Positions 35,601 through 43,739 are shown, numbered from the stretch's first letter. The stretch: DNA of 64,000 nucleotides from Arenibacter algicola (GCF_018860365.1 NZ_JAHKPO010000013.1:186001-250000); one strand, 5' to 3'. A program made the numbers and translations. Notes: generated from the sequence alone by a model not told the origin.

Positions 35601-36703
35601 AAGTGCAGATCAGTGTCAAAAATACGGTAGCCCAATATTCAGAGGTGGATCTTGATAATCTCTTTACCCGATTTTACCAGCAAAATGAATATTCGGAAGG
35701 TGCCGGTGTTGGTCTTTCGGTTGTGAAGGAATTGGTGAGTTTGTATCAAGGTTCAATAACCGTCCAAATGGAGGAAGCAAAGCTTATCCACTTTTCGGTG
35801 AGTTTGCCCTTGATGAAGTCCCATTTTGAAAACTTGGAAGTTGTAGAATTAGGGAAGGAGGAGGGTGAGCCCCACTTAAATCTTGATCAGAACGACTATA
35901 CTACCCCTATGCCGGGTGCAGCACATGACGGCGGGCCTTGTTACCTGCCTATTGTATTAATTGTTGAGGATCATAAAGAGATACGGGAGTTTCTAAATGC
36001 CGCATGGAAAACTAGGTATACGGTTGTGGAGGCAATCAATGGTGTAGAAGGAATTAATAGCGCTTTGGAAGTGGTTCCGGATATTATTATATCGGATGTA
36101 CGCATGCCCCTTTGTGACGGGATTGAACTTTGTAATACATTAAAGACCGATGAACGAACAAGCCATATCCCCATTATTTTGCTGACGGCTGGAGTCGGTG
36201 AAGATCAAGAGCTCCTCGGCCTGCAATCCGGTGCAGATGATTTTATTACCAAGCCCTTTAAATTGAAAATCCTTCAAGCACGGGTGGATAACCTTATTGG
36301 AAACCGAAAAATGCTGCGGAACCGATATAGCCATGAGTTGATATTAGAGGCTAAGGACATAGCACTTACCCCTACGGATGAAATGTTTCTAAACAAATTG
36401 CAAAGCGTGCTGGACGACTATCTTGCCGATCCTAACTTCAATGCGGAGGCTTTTTGTGAAAAGTTGGCAATGAGCCGCATGCAGCTTCATAGGAAACTTT
36501 TGGCCTATACCGGACTTTCCACTACTGCTTTTATTAGATCACAGCGATTAAAACAGGCCGTTCATCTTTTGAGGACCTCGGATGCATCGATAAGTGAAAT
36601 AGCCTATGCCGTAGGTTTCAATACTCCCTCTTATTTCATCAAGTGCTTTAAGGAAACCTATAAGAAAACACCCAAAGAGTATCTAGACACTTATGAACAA
36701 TAG
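32660..36703 (+). CDS. Hybrid two-component system regulator (HTCS) with propeller sensor and AraC output
   Basis: 1347 residues from GTG 32660, which gives a basic signal peptide ending LLYSQ. Order: two seven-blade Reg_prop propellers (about 30-700, repeated LWIGT or LWFGTDGAG strands), Y_Y_Y domain (about 715-775), membrane helix (about 784-803), HisKA with SHEFRTPLTL (His844), HATPase with NLLSNAFKYV and GAGVGLSVVKEL, receiver with SDVRMPLCDG (Asp1146), and a C-terminal AraC-type HTH (about 1245-1347). The G1 box of the ATPase, normally Asp-x-Gly-x-Gly, reads VKNTVAQYS here. Such regulators bind a glycan fragment in the periplasm and switch on a neighbouring utilisation locus, but no SusC/SusD genes are here; two small genes follow. 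Confidence 0.95.
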   Translation: MGKKKLVKFIFTMFIGAIYFNCAQLLYSQDQIKFRQLSVNDGLSQNSAVSIAQDSIGFLWIATQDGLNKYDGSTFSIYPFTFADVTRATHSYLGKVYVDRKGHVWAIPNDRIPYKLETQSNIFVPLQGINDASSIFMDKDFNLWIGTYSKGLYLKKADKEGVRQMLSPNIAGGPIYNIIQNEKGVLLLCMDNEIVEYDYNKVRLQKVKAQTANGNRIVANFSDIVTDIRSREWIGTFGAGLYFRNSGESVFNRLEDLDLKDSLPRDLNITDLHLDAMDRLWIATYGQGLYLVNLKQLSITHFSTTKHNPTALQYNDILSIYEDYSGTLWFGTDGAGISYYDQYLEKFNSFTDYQTPENVSIDVVRSIVVDREKSVWVGTSGKGLTQYIPEADSWRTFKAGTENENTISSNRVMSLMIDKEDNLWIGTQDGGLNMRDSKGKFLHFSETTESSLSANTIWSIYQDEENRIWLGTRDQGLIQFDKVRGELRKYDYDPILQNGIPSNNIRAITSDGKGNLWIGTEGHGIALFNIKEQTFTTHQYATNGNSLTSNRIKSLYYAPNDILWIGTNGSGLNAYDIENNMFYEYSVRDGLANNVIYGILPDDEGALWLSSNKGITKFTPAANLEAAPSIVNYNNYEGLATEFNTGAYFKDGDGNLYFGGLDGFYWFKPNNIKENTIVPKVAITGFDVYNTSFPISDGLALKANQNTLSFSFSSLQYSLPEKNQYQYKLVNFDSDWVYSGQKNFARYTRLPPGEYEFQVKASNYDGVWNHDPVSFSFSIMSPWYLTPMAKFSYVFLFLLLAYGVYSYLKWQWQLQLNLRLKMEETERFKKLNRFKSKLYTDISHEFRTPLTLISGPVDSKLSQGGLSDMDFANFSMIKRNINRLMALVDQLLHLAKLEKGKLKLKISKGDMGLFLGMLTSSFRYRAGIKRIDYKVEIEELRPVWFDEDALEKIITNLLSNAFKYVSEGGMCQFIARRQEGKVQISVKNTVAQYSEVDLDNLFTRFYQQNEYSEGAGVGLSVVKELVSLYQGSITVQMEEAKLIHFSVSLPLMKSHFENLEVVELGKEEGEPHLNLDQNDYTTPMPGAAHDGGPCYLPIVLIVEDHKEIREFLNAAWKTRYTVVEAINGVEGINSALEVVPDIIISDVRMPLCDGIELCNTLKTDERTSHIPIILLTAGVGEDQELLGLQSGADDFITKPFKLKILQARVDNLIGNRKMLRNRYSHELILEAKDIALTPTDEMFLNKLQSVLDDYLADPNFNAEAFCEKLAMSRMQLHRKLLAYTGLSTTAFIRSQRLKQAVHLLRTSDASISEIAYAVGFNTPSYFIKCFKETYKKTPKEYLDTYEQ

Positions 36704-36716
36704 TACAAGGTGGGCC

Positions 36717-36745
36717 ATGTTACATTTGTTGAACACTTTGTTACA
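36717..36745 (+). repeat. 29-bp promoter-proximal element, copy 1
   Basis: ATGTTACA at the left end and TTGTTACA at the right end, 21 bp apart, around TGTTGAACACT. Copy 2 at 37303-37331 differs at two positions. It lies 14 bp after the HTCS stop and ends 29 bp before the degenerate minus-7 ATAGTTTG (36775-36782) of the lipoprotein gene. A further inverted half-site TGTAACAAA is at 36788-36796. Confidence 0.75.
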
Positions 36746-36814
36746 ATAGTGGCATTCTCTTTTATGTATTAATGATAGTTTGGCTGATGTAACAAATTTA
36801 ATAACGGCATAAAA

Positions 36815-37216
36815 ATGAAAACACAAATGATAGTAATAGGTTTGGTGTTGCTTATGGGAAGTGCCTGCACAGAAGAGCAAGCTGAAGAACTTTTAGGAAA
36901 TTTAGGGAAATCGGATTGTTATAAAAATCTTGACGCTGTTTTTGACCTTCAAAATGAGAGATATCAGCGAGATGCGTTCAGAGAGAATGTGGATGATGAA
37001 GGAAATACACAATCTCTTAAAACGTGTAAGCGAGGGCAAGTAGTAGCGAACGAAACTATTAGGAGCTTAAAATTCTATAGTAATAGTGGAACAGATGGCT
37101 GTACAGGGGAGGAAATACTCGAAATAGAAGCTAGATACGCCGATCGGATAATAGAATTAAACGAAGATCTTGAAAGCACTTGGAACCGTTGTGAAGAAGT
37201 GTATGGTTCCGAATAG
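36815..37216 (+). CDS. Small cysteine-containing lipoprotein, unknown
   Basis: 133 residues. Signal with lipobox LLMGSAC (Cys18), then a helical acidic chain with four more cysteines (in SDCYKNL, KTCKRG, DGCTGEE and NRCEEVY) that could form two disulfides in the periplasm. A helix at about 80-130 (TGEEILEIEARYADRIIELNEDL) is strongly charged. No family recognised. It stands 111 bp behind the HTCS gene, with copy 1 of the 29-bp element in its promoter, so it is a candidate direct target of that regulator. Confidence 0.7.
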   Translation: MKTQMIVIGLVLLMGSACTEEQAEELLGNLGKSDCYKNLDAVFDLQNERYQRDAFRENVDDEGNTQSLKTCKRGQVVANETIRSLKFYSNSGTDGCTGEEILEIEARYADRIIELNEDLESTWNRCEEVYGSE

Positions 37217-37302
37217 AAGGTGTTTCATCCACGGAGAAACTGCCACTGCCTACTAATTACTTGTTTTAAGCATGATACTTTAGTTTGTATTTTCGTTCCC
37301 CA

Positions 37303-37331
37303 ATGTTACATCTGTTGCACACTTTGTTACA
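37303..37331 (+). repeat. 29-bp promoter-proximal element, copy 2
   Basis: 27 of 29 bases equal to copy 1 (36717-36745). It ends 30 bp before the exact minus-7 element at 37362-37369, nearly the same spacing as in copy 1. Confidence 0.75.
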
Positions 37332-37361
37332 TATTGGATATTCCTTCTGGATTATCTAAGA

Positions 37362-37369
37362 TATATTTG
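37362..37369 (+). promoter_or_regulatory. Minus-7 promoter element behind 29-bp copy 2
   Basis: TATATTTG, exact TAnnTTTG. With the 29-bp element directly upstream of the minus-33 zone it forms an activator-type promoter that reads towards the micro-ORF at 37524. Confidence 0.55.
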
Positions 37370-37523
37370 GAAAGTAGATGATGGCCCAGCTAACTTCGGG
37401 AAATGAGGTTTGGGGAGGCTAAGATTTATGATAGTTAGGATTTACCATGAACAATATAATTTCCATTTGGATATAACCACGTGCGAAGTATTAAAATACA
37501 ATATTAACTCAAACTCCACCACC

Positions 37524-37616
37524 ATGACAATTTCAAATATTAAAGCCGTAAGCCTAGTTTTTTTAGCAATGATTGCTATTTCGATATTTATGATCTTGGC
37601 CGCTTTGTCTCTCTAA
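37524..37616 (+). CDS. 30-residue hydrophobic microprotein, candidate
   Basis: ATG 37524 to TAA 37616: a short MTISNIKA start followed by one membrane helix (SLVFLAMIAISIFMILAA). An in-frame ATG at 37428 would give 62 residues with an odd polar N-terminal part. No family recognised. The main support is the upstream promoter with copy 2 of the 29-bp element. A chance hydrophobic ORF cannot be excluded in AT-rich DNA. Confidence 0.4.
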   Translation: MTISNIKAVSLVFLAMIAISIFMILAALSL

Positions 37617-37982
37617 TTTTTTTAAACTTAAATTGAAATAGACAAAAGGCAATTTTCGGATACATGACCAAACAAACCAATGGTTGGTTTTTGGTAATGA
37701 TGTGGATAAACCAAAGAGTATGTTTTTTATATACTTTTTGGTTTATTTTTTTGGGATAATATTTTCAAGGAAAGCGTTTGTCTTTTTTTCATTTTGCTTT
37801 GTACTATAAAGGTAATGAACATCACTTGCGAAGTAACATTTCAACATTTTGTGTTAAAAACTTTGTGGTTAATAATGCTTATTTGGCTTTAGTTATTGGG
37901 GGTATTTTGCAATCTTTGTTATCTCCTATCGAGGGCAAATTTTCGCCTAAGTTTAAGAAACCCTATAAATCAAAAAAAAGAT
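37617..37982. other. Leader region of nrdB with a TTGGTT dyad
   Basis: AAACCAA-TGG-TTGGTTT at 37674-37690 is a perfect 7-bp dyad. The rest is AT-rich with T-runs at 37742-37795. No exact TAnnTTTG and no NrdR box could be recognised. Confidence 0.45.
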
Positions 37983-38972
37983 ATGTCAGCAGCTATAGAG
38001 CCGATTCTGAAAGAAAACCTTAACCGATTTGTTATTTTCCCTATTAAACACCATGATTTGTGGGATTGGTACAAAAAATGTGAGGCTAGTTTTTGGACTG
38101 CTGAAGAAATTGACCTGCATACGGATCTTAATGATTGGACCAACAAATTGAATAGTGATGAACGTTATTTCATAAAGCATATTCTAGCGTTCTTTGCTGC
38201 TTCTGATGGTATTGTTAATGAGAATCTAGCAGAGAATTTCGTAAGTGAAGTTCAATATGCCGAAGCAAAGTTCTTCTACGGTTTTCAGATAATGATGGAA
38301 AATATTCATTCTGAAACCTATTCCCTTTTGATCGATACCTACGTAAAGGATGAAAAGGAGAAAGATTTACTTTTTAATGCCATAGAGAATTTTCCGGCAA
38401 TAAAGAAAAAGGCAGATTGGGCTTTGAAGTGGATAGAGTCTCCCAGTTTTGCGGAACGTTTAATTGCCTTTGCTGCAGTTGAAGGTATTTTCTTCTCCGG
38501 GGCATTTTGCTCTATATTTTGGCTTAAGAAAAGAGGGCTGATGCCTGGGCTTACTTTTTCCAATGAATTAATATCCAGGGATGAGGGGATGCACTGTGAT
38601 TATGCAGTTCATCTTCACAACAATCATCTAATAAACAAGGTTCCCAAAGCTCGGATTACCGAAATTTTGGTGGACGCTTTGAACATAGAAAGGGAATTCA
38701 TTACAGAATCACTTCCAGCTAGTTTAATAGGAATGAATTCTAAGTTGATGACACAGTACCTAGAGTTTGTAACGGATCGTTTGTTGGTGGAATTGGAATG
38801 TGATAAGGTGTATAACTCTACCAATCCGTTCGACTTTATGGACATGATTTCCCTGCAAGGTAAAACCAATTTCTTTGAAAAAAGGGTGGCCGAGTATCAA
38901 AAGGCCGGGGTCTCTAACAACAAGGATAAGGATGACGATTCACAGAAAATCAGCTTCGACGCGGATTTTTAA
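37983..38972 (+). CDS. nrdB: Class I ribonucleotide reductase, beta subunit
   Basis: 329 residues from ATG 37983; the open frame runs upstream to 37896 but [23 protein letters not shown] is the natural start. Ferritin-like fold with the diiron ligands: the Asp in [11 protein letters not shown], Glu and His in [11 protein letters not shown], then [14 protein letters not shown] and [13 protein letters not shown]. The Tyr of HSETY is the radical-forming residue position, so it is a tyrosyl-radical type enzyme. It works with NrdA, encoded 132 bp downstream, to make deoxyribonucleotides. A terminator-like hairpin separates the two genes. Confidence 0.96.
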   Translation: MSAAIEPILKENLNRFVIFPIKHHDLWDWYKKCEASFWTAEEIDLHTDLNDWTNKLNSDERYFIKHILAFFAASDGIVNENLAENFVSEVQYAEAKFFYGFQIMMENIHSETYSLLIDTYVKDEKEKDLLFNAIENFPAIKKKADWALKWIESPSFAERLIAFAAVEGIFFSGAFCSIFWLKKRGLMPGLTFSNELISRDEGMHCDYAVHLHNNHLINKVPKARITEILVDALNIEREFITESLPASLIGMNSKLMTQYLEFVTDRLLVELECDKVYNSTNPFDFMDMISLQGKTNFFEKRVAEYQKAGVSNNKDKDDDSQKISFDADF

Positions 38973-38990
38973 GATATAATAGTATTATTC

Positions 38991-39020
38991 AAATCCCCTT
39001 TGGGTTATAAGGGGATTTTT
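38991..39020 (+). terminator. Hairpin terminator between nrdB and nrdA
   Basis: AAATCCCCTT and AAGGGGATTT pair perfectly over 10 bp with a 8-nt loop and run into TTTTT. It lies 18 bp after the nrdB stop. It may set a lower level of nrdA read-through. Confidence 0.75.
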
Positions 39021-39034
39021 ATGCGATGAATTTG

Positions 39035-39057
39035 ATATGTTAATGTTTTTAACATAT
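39035..39057 (+). promoter_or_regulatory. Dyad in front of nrdA
   Basis: ATATGTTAA and TTAACATAT are perfect 9-bp arms with a 5-nt spacer, 48 bp before the nrdA start. Operator or RNA hairpin; the protein is unknown. Confidence 0.4.
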
Positions 39058-39104
39058 TGGGCCATAACCCAAAACTAAGTATCATTTAAAAAAATTGTAG
39101 CAAC

Positions 39105-41579
39105 ATGTATGTAGTAAAAAGAGACGGAAGAAAAGAGCTGATGATGTTCGATAAGATCACAGCTAGAGTAAGAAAATTGTGTTATGGCCTAAACGATCTG
39201 GTTGATCCGCTAAAGGTTGCCATGCGCGTAATTGAAGGGCTTTATGATGGGGTAACCACATCTGAGCTGGACAATCTAGCTGCGGAGATTGCAGCTACAA
39301 TGACCACTTCCCATCCGGATTATGCAAAATTGGCGGCGCGTATTTCTGTTTCCAACCTACATAAGAACACTAAGAAATCCTTTTCAGAAACGATGAAGGA
39401 TCTCTATGAATATGTAAATCCTAGAACAGGAAAAAAGGCCCCTTTACTATCCGATGAGGTTTATAAGGTTGTTGCCGAGAATGCGGACAGGTTGGATTCT
39501 ACCATTATTTATAACCGGGATTTTGGCTACGATTATTTCGGATTTAAGACTTTGGAACGTTCCTATCTTTTGAAACTGAACGGGAAGATTGCCGAAAGGC
39601 CACAGCATATGCTTATGAGGGTATCTATCGGGATCCATTTGAACGATCTTGATTCGGCTTTGGAGACTTATGAGTTGATGTCCAAAAAATACTTTACCCA
39701 CGCTACACCTACCTTATTTAATTCAGGTACCCCAAAACCTCAAATGTCCTCCTGTTTCCTTTTGGCAATGAAGGACGATAGTATTGATGGTATTTATGAT
39801 ACGCTAAAACAAACTGCAAAAATTTCGCAATCCGCTGGGGGGATAGGTCTTTCCATACACAATGTACGGGCTACAGGTTCTTATATTGCCGGTACCAATG
39901 GGACTTCCAATGGTATTGTGCCAATGTTGCAGGTTTTTAATGATACCGCACGTTACGTAGATCAGGGTGGAGGAAAGCGTAAGGGTAGTTTTGCAATCTA
40001 TGTTGAACCATGGCATGCGGACATATATGATTTCTTGGATTTGAAGAAAAATCACGGAAAAGAGGAAATGAGGGCCAGAGACCTTTTTTATGCCATGTGG
40101 ATTCCAGATTTATTTATGAAAAGGGTAGAGGCCAATGAGAATTGGACCCTGATGTGTCCTAACGAATGTCCTGGACTATTTAATCATCACAGTGAGGAAT
40201 TTGAGAATTTGTATATTAAATACGAAGCTGAAAAAAAGGGGCGTAAAACGGTTAAGGCCAGAGAGCTTTGGGAGAAGATTTTGGAATCCCAAATAGAGAC
40301 AGGTACTCCGTACATGCTTTACAAGGATGCTGCCAACCGGAAAAGTAACCAACAGAATTTAGGTACTATTCGCTCTTCCAACCTTTGTACGGAAATAATG
40401 GAATACACTTCCCCGGATGAGGTGGCGGTCTGTAATTTAGCTTCCATTGCGCTTCCGATGTTTATTAAGAATGGGGAGTTTGATCATAAGGAGTTGTTTA
40501 GGGTCACAAAACGGGTTACCAAAAATTTAAATAAGGTCATAGACAGAAATTATTACCCCATCAAGGAGGCCGAAAATTCCAATATGCGCCATAGGCCTGT
40601 TGGTTTGGGGGTTCAAGGTTTGGCCGATGCGTTTATCATGTTGAGGTTACCTTTCACAAGTGATGCTGCCAAGGAATTAAATCAAGAAATATTTGAGACT
40701 TTGTATTTTGCTGCCGTTACGGCTTCCATGGAAATGGCAAAAGAGGAGGGGGTTTACTCAACTTATGAAGGATCCCCAATATCCAAAGGAGAATTCCAGC
40801 ACAATTTGTGGGGTGTTAAGGATGAAGAGTTGTCCGGTAGATGGGATTGGGCAAAATTACGAAAAGAAGTAAAAAAGAACGGAGTTCGCAATTCCTTGTT
40901 GGTAGCTCCTATGCCTACGGCCTCTACGTCGCAAATATTGGGCAACAATGAGTGTTTTGAACCTTATACTTCCAACATTTACACCCGTAGGGTTTTGTCC
41001 GGGGAGTTTATTGTAGTGAACAAACACTTATTGGAAGATTTGGTAAGTCTTGGACTTTGGAACGAAAATATGAAGCAGGAATTGATGCGTGCCAATGGTT
41101 CTGTTCAGCATATTGATAACATTCCTGCGGAAATTAAGGAATTGTACAAAACGGTTTGGGAATTAAGTATGAAGGATATAATTGACATGTCCAGACAACG
41201 TGGTTATTTCATAGACCAGAGTCAGTCCCTGAACTTGTTCATGGAGAACGCAAATTATTCCAAATTAACTTCAATGCATTTTTATGCCTGGAAAAGTGGA
41301 CTTAAGACCGGAATGTACTACCTAAGGACCAAAGCGGCGGCAGATGCCATTAAATTCACTTTGGATAATTCAAAGAAACAGGAAGTACCAGTGGTTGAGG
41401 CGCCAATGGAGGCCACAATAGTAGCTCCTGCTGTAGCAAAGACTATAAAGGTGGAGGCCACTTCTGCCAACACACAGGAGGTGGATGTTAAACCTATGAC
41501 AGCCGCTGAGATGAAGGAATTGATAGCCAAGGCAAAGGAGGGCCAGGCAGATGATGATTGTTTAATGTGCGGCTCCTAA
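39105..41579 (+). CDS. nrdA: Class I ribonucleotide reductase, alpha subunit
   Basis: 824 residues. N-terminal ATP-cone (about 1-90, [18 protein letters not shown]) for allosteric activity control, then the ten-stranded barrel: MSSCFLLAM with one redox Cys, [28 protein letters not shown] with the thiyl-radical Cys and the catalytic Glu, CNLASIALP with the partner Cys, and [22 protein letters not shown] low-complexity Val/Ala-rich linker (about 745-800) leads to the C-terminal CLMCGS, the swinging Cys pair reduced by thioredoxin. All catalytic residues are present. It ends in a strong terminator. Confidence 0.97.
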   Translation: MYVVKRDGRKELMMFDKITARVRKLCYGLNDLVDPLKVAMRVIEGLYDGVTTSELDNLAAEIAATMTTSHPDYAKLAARISVSNLHKNTKKSFSETMKDLYEYVNPRTGKKAPLLSDEVYKVVAENADRLDSTIIYNRDFGYDYFGFKTLERSYLLKLNGKIAERPQHMLMRVSIGIHLNDLDSALETYELMSKKYFTHATPTLFNSGTPKPQMSSCFLLAMKDDSIDGIYDTLKQTAKISQSAGGIGLSIHNVRATGSYIAGTNGTSNGIVPMLQVFNDTARYVDQGGGKRKGSFAIYVEPWHADIYDFLDLKKNHGKEEMRARDLFYAMWIPDLFMKRVEANENWTLMCPNECPGLFNHHSEEFENLYIKYEAEKKGRKTVKARELWEKILESQIETGTPYMLYKDAANRKSNQQNLGTIRSSNLCTEIMEYTSPDEVAVCNLASIALPMFIKNGEFDHKELFRVTKRVTKNLNKVIDRNYYPIKEAENSNMRHRPVGLGVQGLADAFIMLRLPFTSDAAKELNQEIFETLYFAAVTASMEMAKEEGVYSTYEGSPISKGEFQHNLWGVKDEELSGRWDWAKLRKEVKKNGVRNSLLVAPMPTASTSQILGNNECFEPYTSNIYTRRVLSGEFIVVNKHLLEDLVSLGLWNENMKQELMRANGSVQHIDNIPAEIKELYKTVWELSMKDIIDMSRQRGYFIDQSQSLNLFMENANYSKLTSMHFYAWKSGLKTGMYYLRTKAAADAIKFTLDNSKKQEVPVVEAPMEATIVAPAVAKTIKVEATSANTQEVDVKPMTAAEMKELIAKAKEGQADDDCLMCGS

Positions 41580-41606
41580 ATGGCTTATGGGGCATAGTTA
41601 AGAAAC

Positions 41607-41642
41607 AAAAAAATCCCCGAAGGTCTCTTCGGGGATTTTTTT
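41607..41642. terminator. Strong bidirectional terminator after nrdA
   Basis: ATCCCCGAAG and CTTCGGGGAT pair perfectly around GTCT, flanked by A7 on the left and T7 on the right, so it can stop transcription from both sides. Confidence 0.9.
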
Positions 41643-41969
41643 GTCTATAGTAAAAGGGAAATGTATAAGGTAATCCTTTCCAATGACTATGGATTAGGAA
41701 TTCCTATCTATTGGATATATAAGGTTTAAGTATAAACGCACATAGGAACGCTATACAATAAATTACCAGAATTGTGATGTAATTATCCATCTTGCCCCGT
41801 ATTAAATAACTTATAATTATATACGATGGAAATTGAAAAATGGATTATAATTAGTTCAAAAACAAGAATATAGCGTGATATGCCATTTTCATTTTTTAAA
41901 ATGATGGTGATATATTATTCGACCTAGGACGAATATTATCAAGTATATCGCTATGGTGTATAAATAAAG

Positions 41970-42006
41970 TTCCATCTTGTTTCTTTGACGGGAAAACAAG
42001 ATGGAA
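41970..42006 (-). terminator. Probable terminator of the minus-strand keto-sugar operon
   Basis: TTCCATCTTGTTT and AAACAAGATGGAA form a perfect 13-bp stem with an 11-nt loop, about 56 bp after the stop of the TIM-barrel gene. The T-run on the minus strand (ACTTTATTTA) is weak. Confidence 0.55.
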
Positions 42007-42061
42007 ACTTTCTAAATGCAACGTTAAATTAACTGCTTAAGTGTCTTAAAAGGAATTTCGA

Positions 42062-42982
42062 CTACAAAAAATTGTCTTCTGATTTATAGGCGTTTATTAC
42101 CGCCATTTCACCTTCTTTGTCCGGTCTGGAATTACCGTGCTCCATGCCCAGAACCCCTTTAAATCCTTTACTGTGTATATACTTGAATACATTTTTGTAA
42201 TTGATTTCTCCCGTAGTAGGTTCTTTTCTACCCGGATTGTCCCCTATTTGGATATAGTCGATCTCATCCCAAGTAAGTTCCATATTGTGGATTAGATGAC
42301 CTTCGGTTTTCTGCATATGGTAAATGTCGAACAATATTTTACAGGAAGGACTGTCCACACCCTTGCAGATCATATAGGTCTGATCGGAATTCTGTAAATA
42401 CAGATCGGGAGAGTCCGATAAAGGTTCAAGTACCATTACCAAGCCGTGCGGTTCCAGAATTTCGGCACCCCTTTTTAATGCTTCTATAACATTGCCATCC
42501 TGGATACCTATCGGCAGTTTCCTTTCGAATCCGCCAGGTACTACGGTCATCCATTTGGCGTTGACGCGCTTGGCCACGTCTACGGCTCTTCTACATCCGT
42601 CCAAAAAGATATCAATGTATTCCTGTTTGCCTGCCGCTAAGGTGTTGGCCATATTGCCTCCTTTGTCTATCACAAAAACCCCCATGGTCATATTGCGTTT
42701 GGCCAATGCTTCTCCTATTTTGGTTTGGGTTGCTACATCCCTGCCCATCATACCGTTATCTTCAAATGCTGTAAACCCTTGGTCGGCCATGAAATTTATT
42801 TGGTCAATAAGGTCATCGCCTGCTAGGTTCTTGAACATTCCAAAATGCGGGGCATATTTTAAGTTGAACGTATGTTTCATATCTAAATTAGTGCTGGTCC
42901 CATATGCTAAAGAACCTCCTAAGGTAACCGCACCCCCGGTAAGGGCTGTTTTTTGTATAAAATCTCTTCTTTTCATTTTCAT
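42062..42982 (-). CDS. Sugar phosphate isomerase/epimerase (hydroxypyruvate isomerase-like), Tat-type export
   Basis: 306 residues. A twin-arginine-like signal KRRDFIQKTALTGGAVTLGG marks export. The rest is a xylose-isomerase-like TIM barrel: MGRDVATQTK, WMTVVPGGF, LVMVLEPLSDSPDLYL with a metal-ligand Glu, ILFDIYHMQKTEGH with the Asp-His pair and GVLGMEHGNS with the last Glu. Members of this superfamily include epimerases and the lyases/isomerases that act on 3-keto glycosides. It is the last gene of the minus-strand unit GMC dehydrogenase - subunit 3 - TIM barrel, 109 bp behind the subunit-3 gene. Confidence 0.88.
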   Translation of the reverse strand: MKMKRRDFIQKTALTGGAVTLGGSLAYGTSTNLDMKHTFNLKYAPHFGMFKNLAGDDLIDQINFMADQGFTAFEDNGMMGRDVATQTKIGEALAKRNMTMGVFVIDKGGNMANTLAAGKQEYIDIFLDGCRRAVDVAKRVNAKWMTVVPGGFERKLPIGIQDGNVIEALKRGAEILEPHGLVMVLEPLSDSPDLYLQNSDQTYMICKGVDSPSCKILFDIYHMQKTEGHLIHNMELTWDEIDYIQIGDNPGRKEPTTGEINYKNVFKYIHSKGFKGVLGMEHGNSRPDKEGEMAVINAYKSEDNFL

Positions 42983-43091
42983 TTTTGGATATGGTTGGAA
43001 TTTTGTAATAAAATAATGCTAAAAGAACCGAATTGCCAGTGGCTATCCCAGTCCTTTTAGCTTATTCTTAATTTAATATTAATATTATTCT

Positions 43092-43739
43092 TTATAGTGA
43101 CCAGGCCTTTCCCCCTGTTAATTCCTGAAGGTCACCACAGGCAATATATTCACCAGGTACAGGTAAATAGGACAATACATTTTCTCCTACAAATTCGGAT
43201 GATTTATATCCCCAGATCACCAGACCTCTTAAATTATTGGCGAAGGCAAATCTTGACACCTCTTCATCCAAGGTGGCTGTTTGGCCAGTCTTAACGGCTT
43301 CCGTATAAGTGTTTATTACCTTAAAATTTTTGGCCTGATCCTCTTTGGAAATTTTGAGGGCACTGGCAAGGACCGGTTCCAAATCTTCGGGGGTCAGGTC
43401 TGCAATTTCCTTTTTGCCGGAATCCTTTAAGGCCTTGTCCGTGAATTTCCCCATGGTCATCTTTAAAAGATCTTGCTGTTCCTTTTCCATTACCTGATCG
43501 GCAAAACGGTCTATGAAGATATGGACCTGTACTTCGGAGGCTGAAGGTGTATCCGTCTTAGGCATAATAATATCTACCAAATGGGTTAGTACAGATCCTT
43601 CGGCTGATGTTAAAAAATCCGGGGTCCATACCATTGCAGCATCTTTTTTACAACTCTGTACGATGCTGATCAAGGTTGGGGTGGCTACAGTGTATCCTAA
43701 TGCCAGCCCCATATTTTTAAGTGCTTTTCTTCTATCCAT
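43092..43739 (-). CDS. Gluconate 2-dehydrogenase subunit 3-family protein
   Basis: 215 residues. N terminus MDRRKALKNMGLALGYTVATP is a twin-arginine-type signal; IVQSC could also be a lipobox (Cys30). The body fits the gluconate 2-dehydrogenase subunit 3 family: FLTSAEGSVLTHLVDIIMPKTDTPSA, then FIDRFADQVM and WGYKSSEFVGENVLSYLPVPGEYIAC. These small subunits escort the FAD subunit (GMC type) through the Tat pathway and stay bound to it. Its start shares one base with the stop of the GMC gene, so the two are translated together at about equal level. Confidence 0.9.
   Translation of the reverse strand: MDRRKALKNMGLALGYTVATPTLISIVQSCKKDAAMVWTPDFLTSAEGSVLTHLVDIIMPKTDTPSASEVQVHIFIDRFADQVMEKEQQDLLKMTMGKFTDKALKDSGKKEIADLTPEDLEPVLASALKISKEDQAKNFKVINTYTEAVKTGQTATLDEEVSRFAFANNLRGLVIWGYKSSEFVGENVLSYLPVPGEYIACGDLQELTGGKAWSL

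Larger units (their letters stand above)
37217..37523. other. Promoter region of a hydrophobic microprotein
   Basis: It holds copy 2 of the 29-bp element and an exact minus-7 element. Between the expected start of transcription (about 37376) and the micro-ORF there are about 150 bp of leader that includes alternative ATG codons at 37379 (14 codons) and 37428 (in frame with the micro-ORF, 62 residues). Confidence 0.5.
41580..42061. other. Intergenic stretch with terminators and a near-palindrome
   Basis: It holds the nrdA terminator (41607-41642), a 20-bp near-palindrome TATTCG-A-CCTAGG-A-CGAATA at 41916-41935 and a long hairpin at 41970-42006. A possible 28-residue hydrophobic ORF lies on the minus strand at 41704-41790. 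Confidence 0.5.

Noticed and set aside
36683-36880. 65-codon minus-strand frame over the first 29-bp element
   Set aside because: Antisense to the HTCS end and to the lipoprotein gene; His/Tyr-rich random-looking translation.
37410-37616. 68-codon TTG-started form of the hydrophobic micro-ORF
   Set aside because: The extra N-terminal part is polar and irregular; the 30-codon ATG form is simpler, though ATG 37428 cannot be excluded.
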